The notes beneath the pieces were generated by a model, which worked only from the letters and a program-made list of their open reading frames with translations, had not been told where the DNA came from and ran no database searches. This document shows, piece after piece, positions 24,483 through 33,335 of a DNA stretch of 64,000 bases. A program made the translations under genes and the position numbers. Origin of the DNA: Citrobacter freundii (GTDB lineage: Bacteria > Bacteroidota > Bacteroidia > Chitinophagales > Chitinophagaceae); contig QFQQ01000028.1 in the NCBI GenBank assembly GCA_003243445.1, forward strand, positions 11,253 through 75,252. Direction: 5' to 3'. Position 1 is the stretch's first letter. Every line of letters begins with the position of its first letter.

Positions 24483-25399
24483 AAAAGATCTCCATATTTA
24501 TCTGTATCGCAGTTTTACTAGTAAGCTGCGGTTCACCGGATACTCCAAATACTGACAACAAAGAAAACACAAAGATGCCACCTGGTCAATCTGCGAATGC
24601 AAAAACAAGCAAACAACTTAACCTGACCATCTTGCTTGATTTGTCGGACCGGATTGATTCATCTATTACCCCATCCCAGCCCCAGCATTATCAGCGCGAT
24701 ACTATCCTGATCAATCATCTGACCAATTATTTTATCCGGGAAATGGAATTAAAAGGAGGGCATATGGCCAAAGGAAAGATGAGGGTTGTGTTTCAACCTA
24801 CCCCTTCAGATTCAAACATCAATGATGCTGCCGCTAAACTAAAAGTGGACCTTTCACCAATGAAGCCGCCAAGCAAGAAGGTTGTGCATGACGGATTGGG
24901 TCAAACAGTCAACGAAAACATTGGGCGGATCTATTCTATTCCATTGAGTCAGTCGGAATGGCCCGGGTCCGATATCTGGCGATTTTTCAAAAATGATGTG
25001 AAAGATGTTGCAGTGGACCCGGATACAACCTACCGAAATGTGTTGGTCATTTTTACAGACGGGTACATCTATCACGAGGACTCGAAGGATAAGGCAGTCA
25101 ACCGGTTTGCTTACATCACCCCGGAACTGCTCGATAAATACAGATTACGACAGGGCAGTGCAGATCAGAAAATGCAGCAGCTTGATTTTGGTCTGATCAC
25201 AAAGCGATCTGATTTGCAGGATCTGGAAGTCCTTGTGCTCGAAGTAACTCCGTCTGCCGGTCATAAGAATGATGAGGATATTATTCGTTCTGTATTGAAC
25301 AAATGGTTTACAGAGATGAAGGTAAAGAGATGGGCAATTTTCAACTCCGACCTTCCAACAACAACCAAACCCAAAATAGACGGCTTTTTAAATAACTAG
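24479..25399 (+). CDS. vWA-like domain lipoprotein
   Basis: 306 aa. It has a lipoprotein signal with lipobox LLVSC and Cys17. After a flexible linker, the vWA-type core begins LNLTILLDLSDRIDSS, where D54-x-S56 is kept but the third MIDAS residue is Arg rather than Ser; a later strand is NVLVIFTDGYIYHEDSKDK. Metal binding may thus be altered. vWA domains are protein-interaction modules, and they recur with TerB-type proteins (as TerY) in Ter-type stress systems. It overlaps the upstream coiled-coil membrane gene by 4 bp. It is likely anchored to the inner or outer membrane facing the periplasm. Confidence 0.82.
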   Translation: MKKISIFICIAVLLVSCGSPDTPNTDNKENTKMPPGQSANAKTSKQLNLTILLDLSDRIDSSITPSQPQHYQRDTILINHLTNYFIREMELKGGHMAKGKMRVVFQPTPSDSNINDAAAKLKVDLSPMKPPSKKVVHDGLGQTVNENIGRIYSIPLSQSEWPGSDIWRFFKNDVKDVAVDPDTTYRNVLVIFTDGYIYHEDSKDKAVNRFAYITPELLDKYRLRQGSADQKMQQLDFGLITKRSDLQDLEVLVLEVTPSAGHKNDEDIIRSVLNKWFTEMKVKRWAIFNSDLPTTTKPKIDGFLNN

Positions 25400-25419
25400 T
25401 CGTATCTGAAAAACGAATT

Positions 25420-25454
25420 CGAAACATTCGCAGCAGATCATTGCGAATGTTTCG
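25420..25454 (+). promoter_or_regulatory. Intra-operon stem-loop 2
   Basis: CGAAACATTCGCA (25420-25432) and its perfect 13-bp complement at 25442-25454 flank a 9-nt loop in the 87-bp gap between the vWA and DUF4236-like genes. There is no T run, so it is more likely an mRNA structure or a protein site than a terminator. Confidence 0.5.
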
Positions 25455-25486
25455 ATACGCAAAGAACTATCAATTAATCAATCATT

Positions 25487-26539
25487 ATGGAATGGAAATA
25501 CAAAAAAGACTTCCAGGCTATTCCTGGGATCAAACTTCAATATGGTAAATCCGGCATCAAAACCAACATCGTTCCATCTTCAAAAGACGATGATCCCAAA
25601 GACACAGAAGAAAAGATCCGCCATCGCTTATTTAAAACCTATAATGATGCAGATGAAATAAAAAGCAGTCCTATTTCTGTACTTACGTCGCCGTCATTAC
25701 GTGAACTGAAATCTTTCCTGTTATACGCGGGAGAGAATTATGAAGAGATTTCATTGCTTTTACAGTCAAAGCAACAAGATCTGCAATCAAGGCAAAGGTC
25801 GAAGAACAGGAAAGAAAAAAGCCTTTTCAGGGCATTTTATAAGAAAGCCATTCAGCGGTTATCAGATGAGATCGTCATTATGACTGAAGAAGCCGAAGAG
25901 TTACAACAGCAACTAATGCTTTCCGCCGTTCAGCTTGAAGTGGATACAGACGACGTCTATGCAAGTCTTTACACCAACATGATCGACGCATTTAATTTGC
26001 TGACCCGCTGCGAAAAGAAATGGGACTTTACCAGTTCGAAAAGAACGAACCGGGTAGCAGAAAGAACTTCTGCGGCCAATACGGTCACCCGTTCAGAGAT
26101 CAGGATCTCGCGTCAGCCGTTGGAATTATTTGCCGATAGCCAGCCTGCGATCAAGTTTCATAATATGAATGGAGGCGATCTTTATTTCTATCCCGGGTTT
26201 ATGATCGTGTATGAATCAAAATCAGAATTTGCGCTCATCAGTTACGCTGATCTTGATGTTGAATTTTATGAGCAGCGGTTTATTGAAGACGAAGCTGTGC
26301 CGTCGGATTCCAGAGTTGTTGATCATACCTGGGCAAAAGTGAACAAGGACGGTAGCAGAGACAAACGTTTTACGGGGAATTATCAGATCCCGGTCGTATT
26401 GTATGGCAAAATTTCCATCAGCTCGGCGGAAGGATTGAATGAAGTGTATTGTTTTAGTAATCCGGAGTACACGCGGTTATTCTGCAAAGCGCTGCGCGAT
26501 TATTGCGATAGTTTGAAAAAAAGCCAACAGCCTGCTTAA
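25487..26539 (+). CDS. DUF4236-like N-terminal, coiled-coil protein
   Basis: 350 aa soluble protein. The first 30 residues (MEWKYKKDFQAIPGIKLQYG, then KSGIKTNIVP) resemble DUF4236 (pattern of Phe/Tyr-Arg/Lys-K, IxPGxxLxxxKSGxxTxI). A helical/coiled-coil middle (about 90-165) follows, and a C-terminal region (about 210-340) holds EFALISYADLDVEFYEQRF and VLYGKISISSAEGLNEVYC, probably a beta-rich domain. No enzyme motif is seen. Its place in the operon suggests a cytoplasmic adaptor or sensor. Family assignment of the N-terminus is tentative. Confidence 0.65.
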   Translation: MEWKYKKDFQAIPGIKLQYGKSGIKTNIVPSSKDDDPKDTEEKIRHRLFKTYNDADEIKSSPISVLTSPSLRELKSFLLYAGENYEEISLLLQSKQQDLQSRQRSKNRKEKSLFRAFYKKAIQRLSDEIVIMTEEAEELQQQLMLSAVQLEVDTDDVYASLYTNMIDAFNLLTRCEKKWDFTSSKRTNRVAERTSAANTVTRSEIRISRQPLELFADSQPAIKFHNMNGGDLYFYPGFMIVYESKSEFALISYADLDVEFYEQRFIEDEAVPSDSRVVDHTWAKVNKDGSRDKRFTGNYQIPVVLYGKISISSAEGLNEVYCFSNPEYTRLFCKALRDYCDSLKKSQQPA

Positions 26540-26588
26540 ACAGTTTGAGCAATAGCAATGGATAGTTATAAATAAACAAACATAAAAT

Positions 26589-26840
26589 ATGCTCACACCG
26601 CCATTACAAGAGATAAGATCAGCGATAATGGGAATGCGATTGCGTGAGAAAAGTATTGACCAGGTTGATAGGCCTTATATAGAGTTGCTTGATGTGCTTG
26701 AGCAATTGGATTTTTTGGAAGCAGACTTAAGCAAGGCCTTTGAAGAAGGTGGACTGCCGGCTGCAGCCCGCGTGGTGGTGAAGCCAGGTGAACCGGATTG
26801 CCAGATATGCGGCCGTACCATCGTTCCGGGAACAGTTTAA
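26589..26840 (+). CDS. Small hypothetical protein with C-terminal CxxC
   Basis: 83 aa. It is helical through most of its length (MLTPPLQEIRSAIMGMRLRE, LDVLEQLDFLEADLSKAFEE) and ends in PDCQICGRTIVPGT, a single CxxC that could bind zinc in a dimer or with the next protein. It starts 49 bp after the DUF4236-like gene and stops 10 bp before the next. No family recognised. Confidence 0.65.
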   Translation: MLTPPLQEIRSAIMGMRLREKSIDQVDRPYIELLDVLEQLDFLEADLSKAFEEGGLPAAARVVVKPGEPDCQICGRTIVPGTV

Positions 26841-26850
26841 AACATAGATT

Positions 26851-27627
26851 ATGCCTGCAGGCCATTATAACATTTTACATAGCCAGGATAAGACGGAACT
26901 GATTGCTGAATTAGCATCAGGTGCGCAAGGGATTCCGCCAGTTGAGCAGCAACGGCTGTTAATGGATATTTCAAGTACGCTTGCAGTGTTGCAACAAATG
27001 TATTCTATCGATTCTATCAGTTTCAAAAAGGCGTTTGATCAGCTTTTTTATCTCGCTAAAATTGGGCTGGAGGGGATAAATGCCCAACCGGAAATGGCTG
27101 CGGCAATGTTGAAACAATTGAAGAAAGAAGTGGTCGATCAGGAAGCTGGTAAGGTAAAAAATAACTATCTGCGTGGATTAGGTAAGAGGGCGGCAATGTT
27201 AGGGATTCTTCCACTAGTTGGGGGCACGGGGTTGCACTTTATTGATCAGCATTCTTTGATCGCCAGATACATCGATCTGCCGGGGACAGCCAACATGCTG
27301 ATCCTTTGGAGCGGAACGATGCTGGGAGTCTGGTTGTCATTTGCAATCACCAGGGTAACGCTTGAATTCGAAGATCTCGCAATAGTGGAGAAAGACAGGC
27401 TTGAGCCGTTGTTGCGATTGTTATTTACAGGAGGGTTGGCCATGGTATTTGGGCTTTTGTTTATAAAGAAAGCTGTAGTAATTGAGTTGGGAGAGTTGTC
27501 TTCAGTGCAGGCGGGTAGAAATCACCTCGTAGCATTTTTAATGGGAGTATTATTGGGCGTGAATGAGCGGGGAATCGGGAGAGTATTGTGGAGGAAGGTG
27601 GGGCCAATGATCAAAGAGCCTCTGTGA
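26851..27627 (+). CDS. Membrane protein, last gene of the caspase operon
   Basis: 258 aa. Residues 1-105 are soluble and helical (KTELIAELASGAQGIPPVEQ, DQLFYLAKIGLEGINA). The C-terminal half holds about four hydrophobic helices (AAMLGILPLVGGTGLHF, MLILWSGTMLGVWLSFAI, LLRLLFTGGLAMVFGLLFI, LVAFLMGVLLGVNERGI). No family is recognised. It ends the run of close genes; 236 bp without a clear gene follow before an AraC regulator. It could be the membrane component of the conflict module, together with the coiled-coil protein (inference). Confidence 0.65.
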   Translation: MPAGHYNILHSQDKTELIAELASGAQGIPPVEQQRLLMDISSTLAVLQQMYSIDSISFKKAFDQLFYLAKIGLEGINAQPEMAAAMLKQLKKEVVDQEAGKVKNNYLRGLGKRAAMLGILPLVGGTGLHFIDQHSLIARYIDLPGTANMLILWSGTMLGVWLSFAITRVTLEFEDLAIVEKDRLEPLLRLLFTGGLAMVFGLLFIKKAVVIELGELSSVQAGRNHLVAFLMGVLLGVNERGIGRVLWRKVGPMIKEPL

Positions 27628-27863
27628 ATTAAAACTCCAACGGTGGCTGAATAACGAAAGAATAAGTGCTGGTTAATGAGATCACTATGTAGCCGGGGGT
27701 GATGCTTCTGGCAAATAGCTTGAAATTTCCATAAGTAATGCAGACTCATGACCCCTAAAGGCAAGCAAACATTCAAGCGTTGTTTGAAAGCCCAATCTTA
27801 CTGCTCCTTCAATGACCAACTATCTTCATACCTTGCACCTCTACCCCACTCAACCCAAACCAA

Positions 27864-28754
27864 ATGATCAAAAACATCTTTGACGACCGCCTCAAAACAA
27901 TCGGCCTCTTACAACTCACCTCCGACATGCTGGAGGAGATCAATGGCGACCGGTATAAAGCGTATATCAAAGTGCTCTATCTTCCAACGGGAGGAAGGAT
28001 CAAGGTGGATTTCGATCGGTATGAAACAGAGGATGCGGCGCTATTTTTTATCAGCCCGAACCAGGTCCTTTGCGCGGAACAGGTCGGCGCTGCGCCGGGA
28101 TACCTGATCTTTTATAACAGGGATTTTTATTGCATCCAATTGCATGATGAAGAAGTAGCCTGCGATGGGCTGCTGTTCAATAACATCAACAATATGCCGA
28201 TGACGAAGGTGACGACGGAAGAAAGGGTGTTCATCAATTACCTGTTTGCGCAGCTGGAAAGTGAATTCCGCCTGAAAGAATCATCGCATGAAGAAATGCT
28301 GCGTACTTATTTGAAGCAACTGCTGATCAAATCGACCAGGCTGTGGAAACAACAGCACCTGGGCGGGGTGCTCACCGATCAGCAGAACGATCCCGATGCG
28401 TTCCGCCAGTTCACTCAATTGGTGGACGCACATTACAAAGAGAAACATACCGTGGCCGATTATGCGGACCTGATGCTCGTCGCGCCAAAAACCCTGACGC
28501 ATAAATTCAAACGCATGAACCTGCCGGCACCTAATGACGTGATCAAAAACCGGCTCATGCTGGAGGCGAAGCGGCTCCTGGTGCACACCGCTATGACGGC
28601 AAAAGAGATCGCGTATGAACTCGGATACGAAGATCCCGCCTATTTCAGCCGGCTATTTGTGATCAAAACAGGCCTGTCGCCTTCGGCATTTAAAGTAAAG
28701 TACCTGGGACAAAGTGCTGACGCTACACTTAGCAAGGACGGAGTAGTTGCATAA
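27864..28754 (+). CDS. AraC family transcriptional regulator
   Basis: 296 aa. The N-terminal sensor region (about 25-150) reads LPTGGRIKVDFDRYETEDAA and LFFISPNQVLCAEQV. The C-terminal double HTH is clear: VADYADLMLVAPKTLTHKFK and the signature MTAKEIAYELGYEDPAYFSR LF, then KTGLSPSAFKVKYLG. The ATG at 27864 is 10-20 bp after a possible -7 box (TACCTTGCA at 27830). It lies 321 bp upstream of an alpha/beta hydrolase gene on the same strand, a common AraC-target layout. It is one of seven AraC-type regulators in the window. Confidence 0.93.
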   Translation: MIKNIFDDRLKTIGLLQLTSDMLEEINGDRYKAYIKVLYLPTGGRIKVDFDRYETEDAALFFISPNQVLCAEQVGAAPGYLIFYNRDFYCIQLHDEEVACDGLLFNNINNMPMTKVTTEERVFINYLFAQLESEFRLKESSHEEMLRTYLKQLLIKSTRLWKQQHLGGVLTDQQNDPDAFRQFTQLVDAHYKEKHTVADYADLMLVAPKTLTHKFKRMNLPAPNDVIKNRLMLEAKRLLVHTAMTAKEIAYELGYEDPAYFSRLFVIKTGLSPSAFKVKYLGQSADATLSKDGVVA

Positions 28755-29075
28755 GCGGGATCTTGTTGCCGCTGGTTGACAGGAAGCCGGTAAACGGACC
28801 AGCCTGCAGGCGATCACGATCGAACATACCTGCATGGATATGCGGCCCACCGTTTCACATGCAGACAAAACCTCCGGCTTTCAATTGAATCTGCTCCGAT
28901 AGCGCCCATGCTCCGGCTTCTCTGCGGGATGGCGACCAATTTCTATTTATAAATATCGCCGCAGGGAAAAATCTCCAAGACTCTCCGCCGTATGTCCATT
29001 CTCCCGGCCCTTGCTTTGGACCACCTTTGTATTGTCAATCGCAAATAACTAAACACAATACAAAAACCAACAGCA
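28755..29075. other. 321-bp non-coding gap before the hydrolase
   Basis: No convincing reading frame, RNA gene or strong hairpin is visible. The right end (about 29025-29075) has CCTTTGTATTG and an A-rich leader that could be the hydrolase promoter, and GGGAAAAATCTCC at about 28965 is one mismatch from the AAAAATCCCC box seen at 20161. The latter match could be chance. Confidence 0.3.
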
Positions 29076-29984
29076 ATGAAAACATTCATCCTCTTTATCA
29101 GCCTGTTCACCGCGTTAAGTGCCAGCCAATACAGTCATGCGCAAGGAAAACGCACACCCGCCGCAGCTGGCCGGGCGGAATACATCGAAGTAGAAAAAGG
29201 CGTTAAGCTGCACGTAACCGATCTCGGCGAAGGCCAACCCATCGTACTCATCCATGGCTGGCCGCTGAATGATGCCATGTATGAATACCAGTACCAATAC
29301 CTGGTACAAAAAGGTTTCAGGGTGATCGGCATCTCGCTCAGGGGATTCGGGAAATCAGACAGACCGTATGGCAAATATGATTTTGATGTATTCTCCGATG
29401 ACATCAAGGTAGTCCTCGAAAAACTAAAGATCGAAAACGCGGTGCTGGGTGGTTTTTCCATGGGTGGCGCGGTAGTCCTGCACTATATCACCAAATACAA
29501 AAGTGCACATATCAGTAAGCTGGCCCTGTTTGCTGCCGCAGCTCCTTCCTGGAAACAACGCGAGGGATATCCCTTCGGCGCGTCGGACGAAGCTGCCGCG
29601 AACCTGATCGAAACAACGATGACGAACCGGCAGCAATTGATCGAAGACTTCGGCAAAGGATTTGGCGCCACCGAGACCAGCCTTTCTCCGGCCACTGCTA
29701 ACTGGCTCGCTGGCATCAATGCCGATGCATCGCCTTATGCAACCACACAAGCCATTACCGCCTTGCGTGACCTCGATCTTCGCCCGGTGCTGGATCAGAT
29801 CAACGTACCTGTCGCGATCTTTCATGGTACAAAAGACAAACTGTGCGACTTCGTATTTGCAGAACAGTTGCACAAAGGCATTAGAAACTCCTACATCGTA
29901 AAATTTGAGAACAGCGGTCATGCCCTCTTCGTAGAGGAAGCGGGTAAATTCAACGCCGAGCTGGAGAAGTTTGCGAAATCATAA
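29076..29984 (+). CDS. Secreted alpha/beta hydrolase (chloroperoxidase-like)
   Basis: 302 aa. It has a signal peptide (MKTFILFISLFTALSASQYS, cleavage near HAQ). The fold has the oxyanion loop IVLIHGWPLNDAMYEYQ, GISLRGFGKSDRPYG, the nucleophile elbow GGFSMGGAVV, an acid on VAIFHGTKDKLCD, and the catalytic His in NSGHALFVEEAGKF. This matches non-haem chloroperoxidase/arylesterase-type hydrolases of about 270-300 residues. It is probably periplasmic. The nearest AraC regulators (27864 and 30153) may control it. A strong Rho-independent terminator follows at 30005-30036. Substrate unknown. Confidence 0.93.
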   Translation: MKTFILFISLFTALSASQYSHAQGKRTPAAAGRAEYIEVEKGVKLHVTDLGEGQPIVLIHGWPLNDAMYEYQYQYLVQKGFRVIGISLRGFGKSDRPYGKYDFDVFSDDIKVVLEKLKIENAVLGGFSMGGAVVLHYITKYKSAHISKLALFAAAAPSWKQREGYPFGASDEAAANLIETTMTNRQQLIEDFGKGFGATETSLSPATANWLAGINADASPYATTQAITALRDLDLRPVLDQINVPVAIFHGTKDKLCDFVFAEQLHKGIRNSYIVKFENSGHALFVEEAGKFNAELEKFAKS

Positions 29985-30004
29985 AGAAAAACCGTATAGA
30001 TAGC

Positions 30005-30036
30005 AAAACTGCGGGCAAGGTGCCCGCAGTTTTTTT
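30005..30036 (+). terminator. Rho-independent terminator of the hydrolase gene
   Basis: AAAACTGCGGGCA (30005-30017), a 3-nt loop and its complement (30021-30033) form a 13-bp perfect stem that ends in a T run to 30036. It starts 21 nt after the hydrolase stop. Confidence 0.92.
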
Positions 30037-30152
30037 GTATGTGTGGAGTGATGCAGGCTGACGAACATCTTTTGGATATTGAAAGCTTGATTATACCCGG
30101 GCCTGCCTCAACGGTTCAGAGTCAGATTAACAATGATATAAGATGGTTGATA

Positions 30153-31073
30153 TCACTGAAACGAAGCCCGGAAGGCCAGCGGCGACTGATGCGTTTTATT
30201 TTTAAACAGCTTGCTGAAACTTTGCGGATGTTCAAAGCCCAGTTCATAAGCAATTTCAGCAATGCTTAAACTGGTGGTCGTAAGCCGCTCCTTCGCTTTT
30301 TGAATAAGCTTTTCATGAATATATTGTTGCGCATTCTGGCCGATCAGGGAACGAAGCAGATCACTGAGATAACCGGGAGAAAGGTGCAGTTGTTCCGCGA
30401 GGAACTGAACAGTAGGCAAGCCTTGCTGCAGCGATTGTTGCTGATTGAAATAGTTATTTAACAGCGTTTCTGTTTGTTGCAGGATATCATCATTCACGAC
30501 CTTCCGTGTAATGAATTGCCGCTTATAAAAGCGATTGACATAACTGAGGAGTAATTCCAGTTGTGCGATCATCACGTCCTGGCTGAATTCATCCACACGG
30601 CTGTTGAGTTCCTTTTCCATATTTTGGTAGATCGATAGGATCGTTTCTCTTTCTGCTTCGGACAGATGCAACGCTTCATTTGCCGAATATCCGAAGTAAC
30701 CATATTGGCTGATCTTACCCGCAAGCGGATAGCCGAGGAAAAAATCAGGATGGATCAATAAAATATAGCAATAGGTCTTGCTGTTGTAATCGGTGCTGCC
30801 CACAAGTTGGTTCGGCGCGAGGAACAGCATACTGCCTTCGTCATAATCATAATAAGCGCGTCCATACTTCAGGCGTCCGTTGTTGTGGGTGATGAACGTG
30901 ATCTTGTAAAAGCTTAACACATCATAGATCGGTGCCATGCCCGGATTAAAAGGATTGCCTTCGTGAAAATGTATAAGGCTGATAAGCGGATGTTGCGGCT
31001 TGGGCAGACCAAAGGCCGCATGGCTTTCCGCGATCGAGATAAACCGGATGAGTGAATCTTCTTTGCCTTTCAT
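30153..31073 (-). CDS. AraC family regulator of the SDR pair
   Basis: 306 aa from the ATG at 31071-31073, preferred over the longer frame because MKGKEDSLIRFISIAES fits the start of its paralogue at 42928. The N-terminal sensor region reads HPLISLIHFHEG, DVLSFYKITFI, RLKYGRAYYDYDEGSMLFLAP and LLIHPDFFLGYPLA. The double HTH is AEQLHLSPGYLSDLLRSLIG and LSIAEIAYELGFEHPQSFSK LF. It is 59 bp downstream of the SDR gene on the same strand. The two probably form an operon in which the regulator controls the reductase through direct repeats at 31960-31994. Confidence 0.93.
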   Translation of the reverse strand: MKGKEDSLIRFISIAESHAAFGLPKPQHPLISLIHFHEGNPFNPGMAPIYDVLSFYKITFITHNNGRLKYGRAYYDYDEGSMLFLAPNQLVGSTDYNSKTYCYILLIHPDFFLGYPLAGKISQYGYFGYSANEALHLSEAERETILSIYQNMEKELNSRVDEFSQDVMIAQLELLLSYVNRFYKRQFITRKVVNDDILQQTETLLNNYFNQQQSLQQGLPTVQFLAEQLHLSPGYLSDLLRSLIGQNAQQYIHEKLIQKAKERLTTTSLSIAEIAYELGFEHPQSFSKLFKNKTHQSPLAFRASFQ

Positions 31074-31132
31074 GACATAAAAATAAATGAAACCGGTGAC
31101 GGGTATAGCCACCGGTTAGTGAAGAGATGATC

Positions 31133-31906
31133 TTACCAGGGCACTACATTGTTGGCACCGGCATAGTGAGCTGGTCCGGTGAAACTGCCGCCTGGCAGGT
31201 CCTCCGCCAACGCCACCCGGATCGGTTCGACAGAACCTTCTTCCACCGAATCGGTTCCCTGGAAATTATTGAGTGCTGTCGCGGTAAAGCCGGGACTGAC
31301 AAGATGCACCTTGATATTCGTCGATTGTAGATCGATCGCCAGTGAGAGGAAAATACCATTGAGTGCTGTCTTCGACGCACCGTACGCAGCATCGAAGGCA
31401 CCGCGATAAGGATTGGTGGGATTGGCGTTCAGTGTCAGGGAACCGAGCGCGCTGGAGACGGTCACGATCCGGGCGGCAGGCGCCTTGTGCAATAGCGGTA
31501 AGAATGCCTGCGTCACGGCAAGCGTTCCAAATACATTGGTTTCCCAAACCTTTTTCAGTTCACTGATCGAAATAACACTGGCGCGCTGCGCGCCGAGTAT
31601 TTCTTCGAGACTGCGACCGGGTTGACCCACATTTGAGATGGCGGCATTATTCACCAGTAATGTAAGATAGCCCGCTTCGCTGGTGACACGGCTTACGGCT
31701 GCAGTGATGGATGCGGTATCTGTAATGTCCAGTTGAATAGCCGTGGCATTACCGCCGATCTGCGTAACGGCTGCTTCGCCTTTTGCCAGATCCCTGGAAC
31801 CGACATAAACAATGTAGCCATTCTCTGAAAGGGCTTTGGCAATTTGAAAACCGATGCCTGTATTTGCACCAGTAACGAGTGCCACTTTTTTTGTAGTTGT
31901 CTGCAT
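31133..31906 (-). CDS. Short-chain dehydrogenase/reductase (SDR)
   Basis: 257 aa, classical SDR length. The NAD(P)-binding motif TGANTGIG is at 13-20. The catalytic residues are Ser in TVSSALGS and Tyr-x-x-x-Lys in YGASKTALNG. The rest has LVNNAAISN and SPGFTATALNNF. It is a cytoplasmic NAD(P)H oxidoreductase of unknown substrate. It is transcribed from the divergent region shared with the AraC gene at 32251, and upstream of its own start are two 14-nt direct repeats with a 21-bp period. A second SDR/AraC pair lies at 41691-43881. Confidence 0.94.
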   Translation of the reverse strand: MQTTTKKVALVTGANTGIGFQIAKALSENGYIVYVGSRDLAKGEAAVTQIGGNATAIQLDITDTASITAAVSRVTSEAGYLTLLVNNAAISNVGQPGRSLEEILGAQRASVISISELKKVWETNVFGTLAVTQAFLPLLHKAPAARIVTVSSALGSLTLNANPTNPYRGAFDAAYGASKTALNGIFLSLAIDLQSTNIKVHLVSPGFTATALNNFQGTDSVEEGSVEPIRVALAEDLPGGSFTGPAHYAGANNVVPW

Positions 31907-31959
31907 AGTTGTTTCGTTAAAATGATGAAGCGAAGTTCCACACAGGTAATCCGGTCTGC

Positions 31960-31994
31960 GTAGCCAAATTGAGAATTCTTGTAGTCAAATTGAG
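31960..31994 (-). promoter_or_regulatory. AraC-type tandem operator upstream of the SDR
   Basis: GTAGCCAAATTGAG (31960-31973) and GTAGTCAAATTGAG (31981-31994) are direct repeats, 13 of 14 identical, with a 21-bp period (two helical turns), 54-88 bp upstream of the SDR start. This is the usual layout of AraC-family binding sites. A similar pair lies at the same distance upstream of the aldo-keto reductase (47005-47034). Confidence 0.65.
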
Positions 31995-32250
31995 GACCTC
32001 GGGTCATGTCAATTCATTTCAACGATTTATCCGGGGCAGAGCATATCAACCGCTGCCAGACACAGATCAACCATCAGTCAACGCGAATGGAAAAGGCATC
32101 CGATAATCTCATACTCCGTACCAGTCCTTTCAGAAATTTACGAAATATCGAGAAGATCACTACCCCGCTTTTCTTCTAACTCCCTCTTCTTCAATCTCTT
32201 TTTTGCCTGGCATCTTCTTCGCCCTCCCCTTACCACAAAATCGTTACACC

Positions 32251-33105
32251 ATGCGTCTTCAATCCAACAACCATCCTTTACCAGTAATAACCACGCAGCA
32301 ATACCATGCAGGCATCAGCATCAACCGCATCGCGCAACTGGATCTGAGGGCTGATCCCAATGCCGGTTTTTCACTCTTCTTCCTTGCAGGTGGAGGCGGC
32401 ATCATCAACTTTAACCATCAACCGGTCCAATGGAACGATACATATGTTTCTGCATTGACAGATACAGATCGTTGTGTGCTGAAACAAGGCTGTTTTAAAA
32501 CAGGTTATCATATAGAACTAAGCCGTACGTTCATTCAACGGAATAATTTGTCGGTGGAATTATTGCCGTTCAGCAAAAACAATACAGGACAAAATGGTTT
32601 TTCCCTGCAACCGCCTGCTGCGGAAGAGATCAATGATCTCTTCAAAAAGATCAGTCTATTGCAGGATTTTACCAATGGACAGGATGAATCGATCACAGCT
32701 ACGCTTATCAAACTGCTGTTGCTGTACCTTCAAAAAGCAATGCCGGAAACAAACAGGTCCGTCACAGCGAAAAGACAGCATGCCCTGGCCGATCTTTTCT
32801 TTTCATCGGTAAGTAAACACTTTCGTGCAAAGAAGATGGTAACGGATTATGCGAATGAACTTTGCATCAGCCCGCATTACCTGACCCAGGTGGTGAAAGA
32901 AGTGACCGGTGAAACACCGAGTTATTTCATTCAGCAACAAATTGCGAAAGAGGCAAAAAAGCAGGCGATGATCTCTTCGAAATCGATGAAGGAAGTGGCG
33001 TATGAACTTGGCTTTGATGACCAGGCGCACTTCAGTAAGTTTTTTAAAAAGAATACCGGCATGAACTTCACGGCTTTCCGCAGCAGGACCATCTTTACTT
33101 TATGA
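32251..33105 (+). CDS. AraC family transcriptional regulator
   Basis: 284 aa from the ATG at 32251 (MRLQSNNHPLPVITT); the longer frame starts 48 bp earlier but adds only a low-complexity leader. Residues 20-190 form the sensor part, with RADPNAGFSLFFLAGG and FKTGYHIELSRTFIQ. The double HTH near the C-terminus is ANELCISPHYLTQVVKEVTG and KSMKEVAYELGFDDQAHFSK FF. It is divergent from the SDR at 31133-31906 and shares its 344-bp upstream region, so it could also bind the direct repeats there. Its own 3-prime gap (33106-33335, 230 bp) shows no feature. Confidence 0.9.
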   Translation: MRLQSNNHPLPVITTQQYHAGISINRIAQLDLRADPNAGFSLFFLAGGGGIINFNHQPVQWNDTYVSALTDTDRCVLKQGCFKTGYHIELSRTFIQRNNLSVELLPFSKNNTGQNGFSLQPPAAEEINDLFKKISLLQDFTNGQDESITATLIKLLLLYLQKAMPETNRSVTAKRQHALADLFFSSVSKHFRAKKMVTDYANELCISPHYLTQVVKEVTGETPSYFIQQQIAKEAKKQAMISSKSMKEVAYELGFDDQAHFSKFFKKNTGMNFTAFRSRTIFTL

Positions 33106-33335
33106 ACTATCATAAATCAACGAAATGCCGTAATAATGCTGATAGATCTGAAAAGGTTAATACCGTGAATATGAGTAGCTTGGTGAATGGCATCACAATT
33201 GAAAACAACGGATGCACGACGACTGGTGGTGGATGGTTGATAACTACTCTAACTGTAATTTCTTTTATTCCCGGAACGTGATGTTCATGCCAGGATTAAC
33301 CATTCATCACTGTCATCGTACATCCTCAAAACGAG

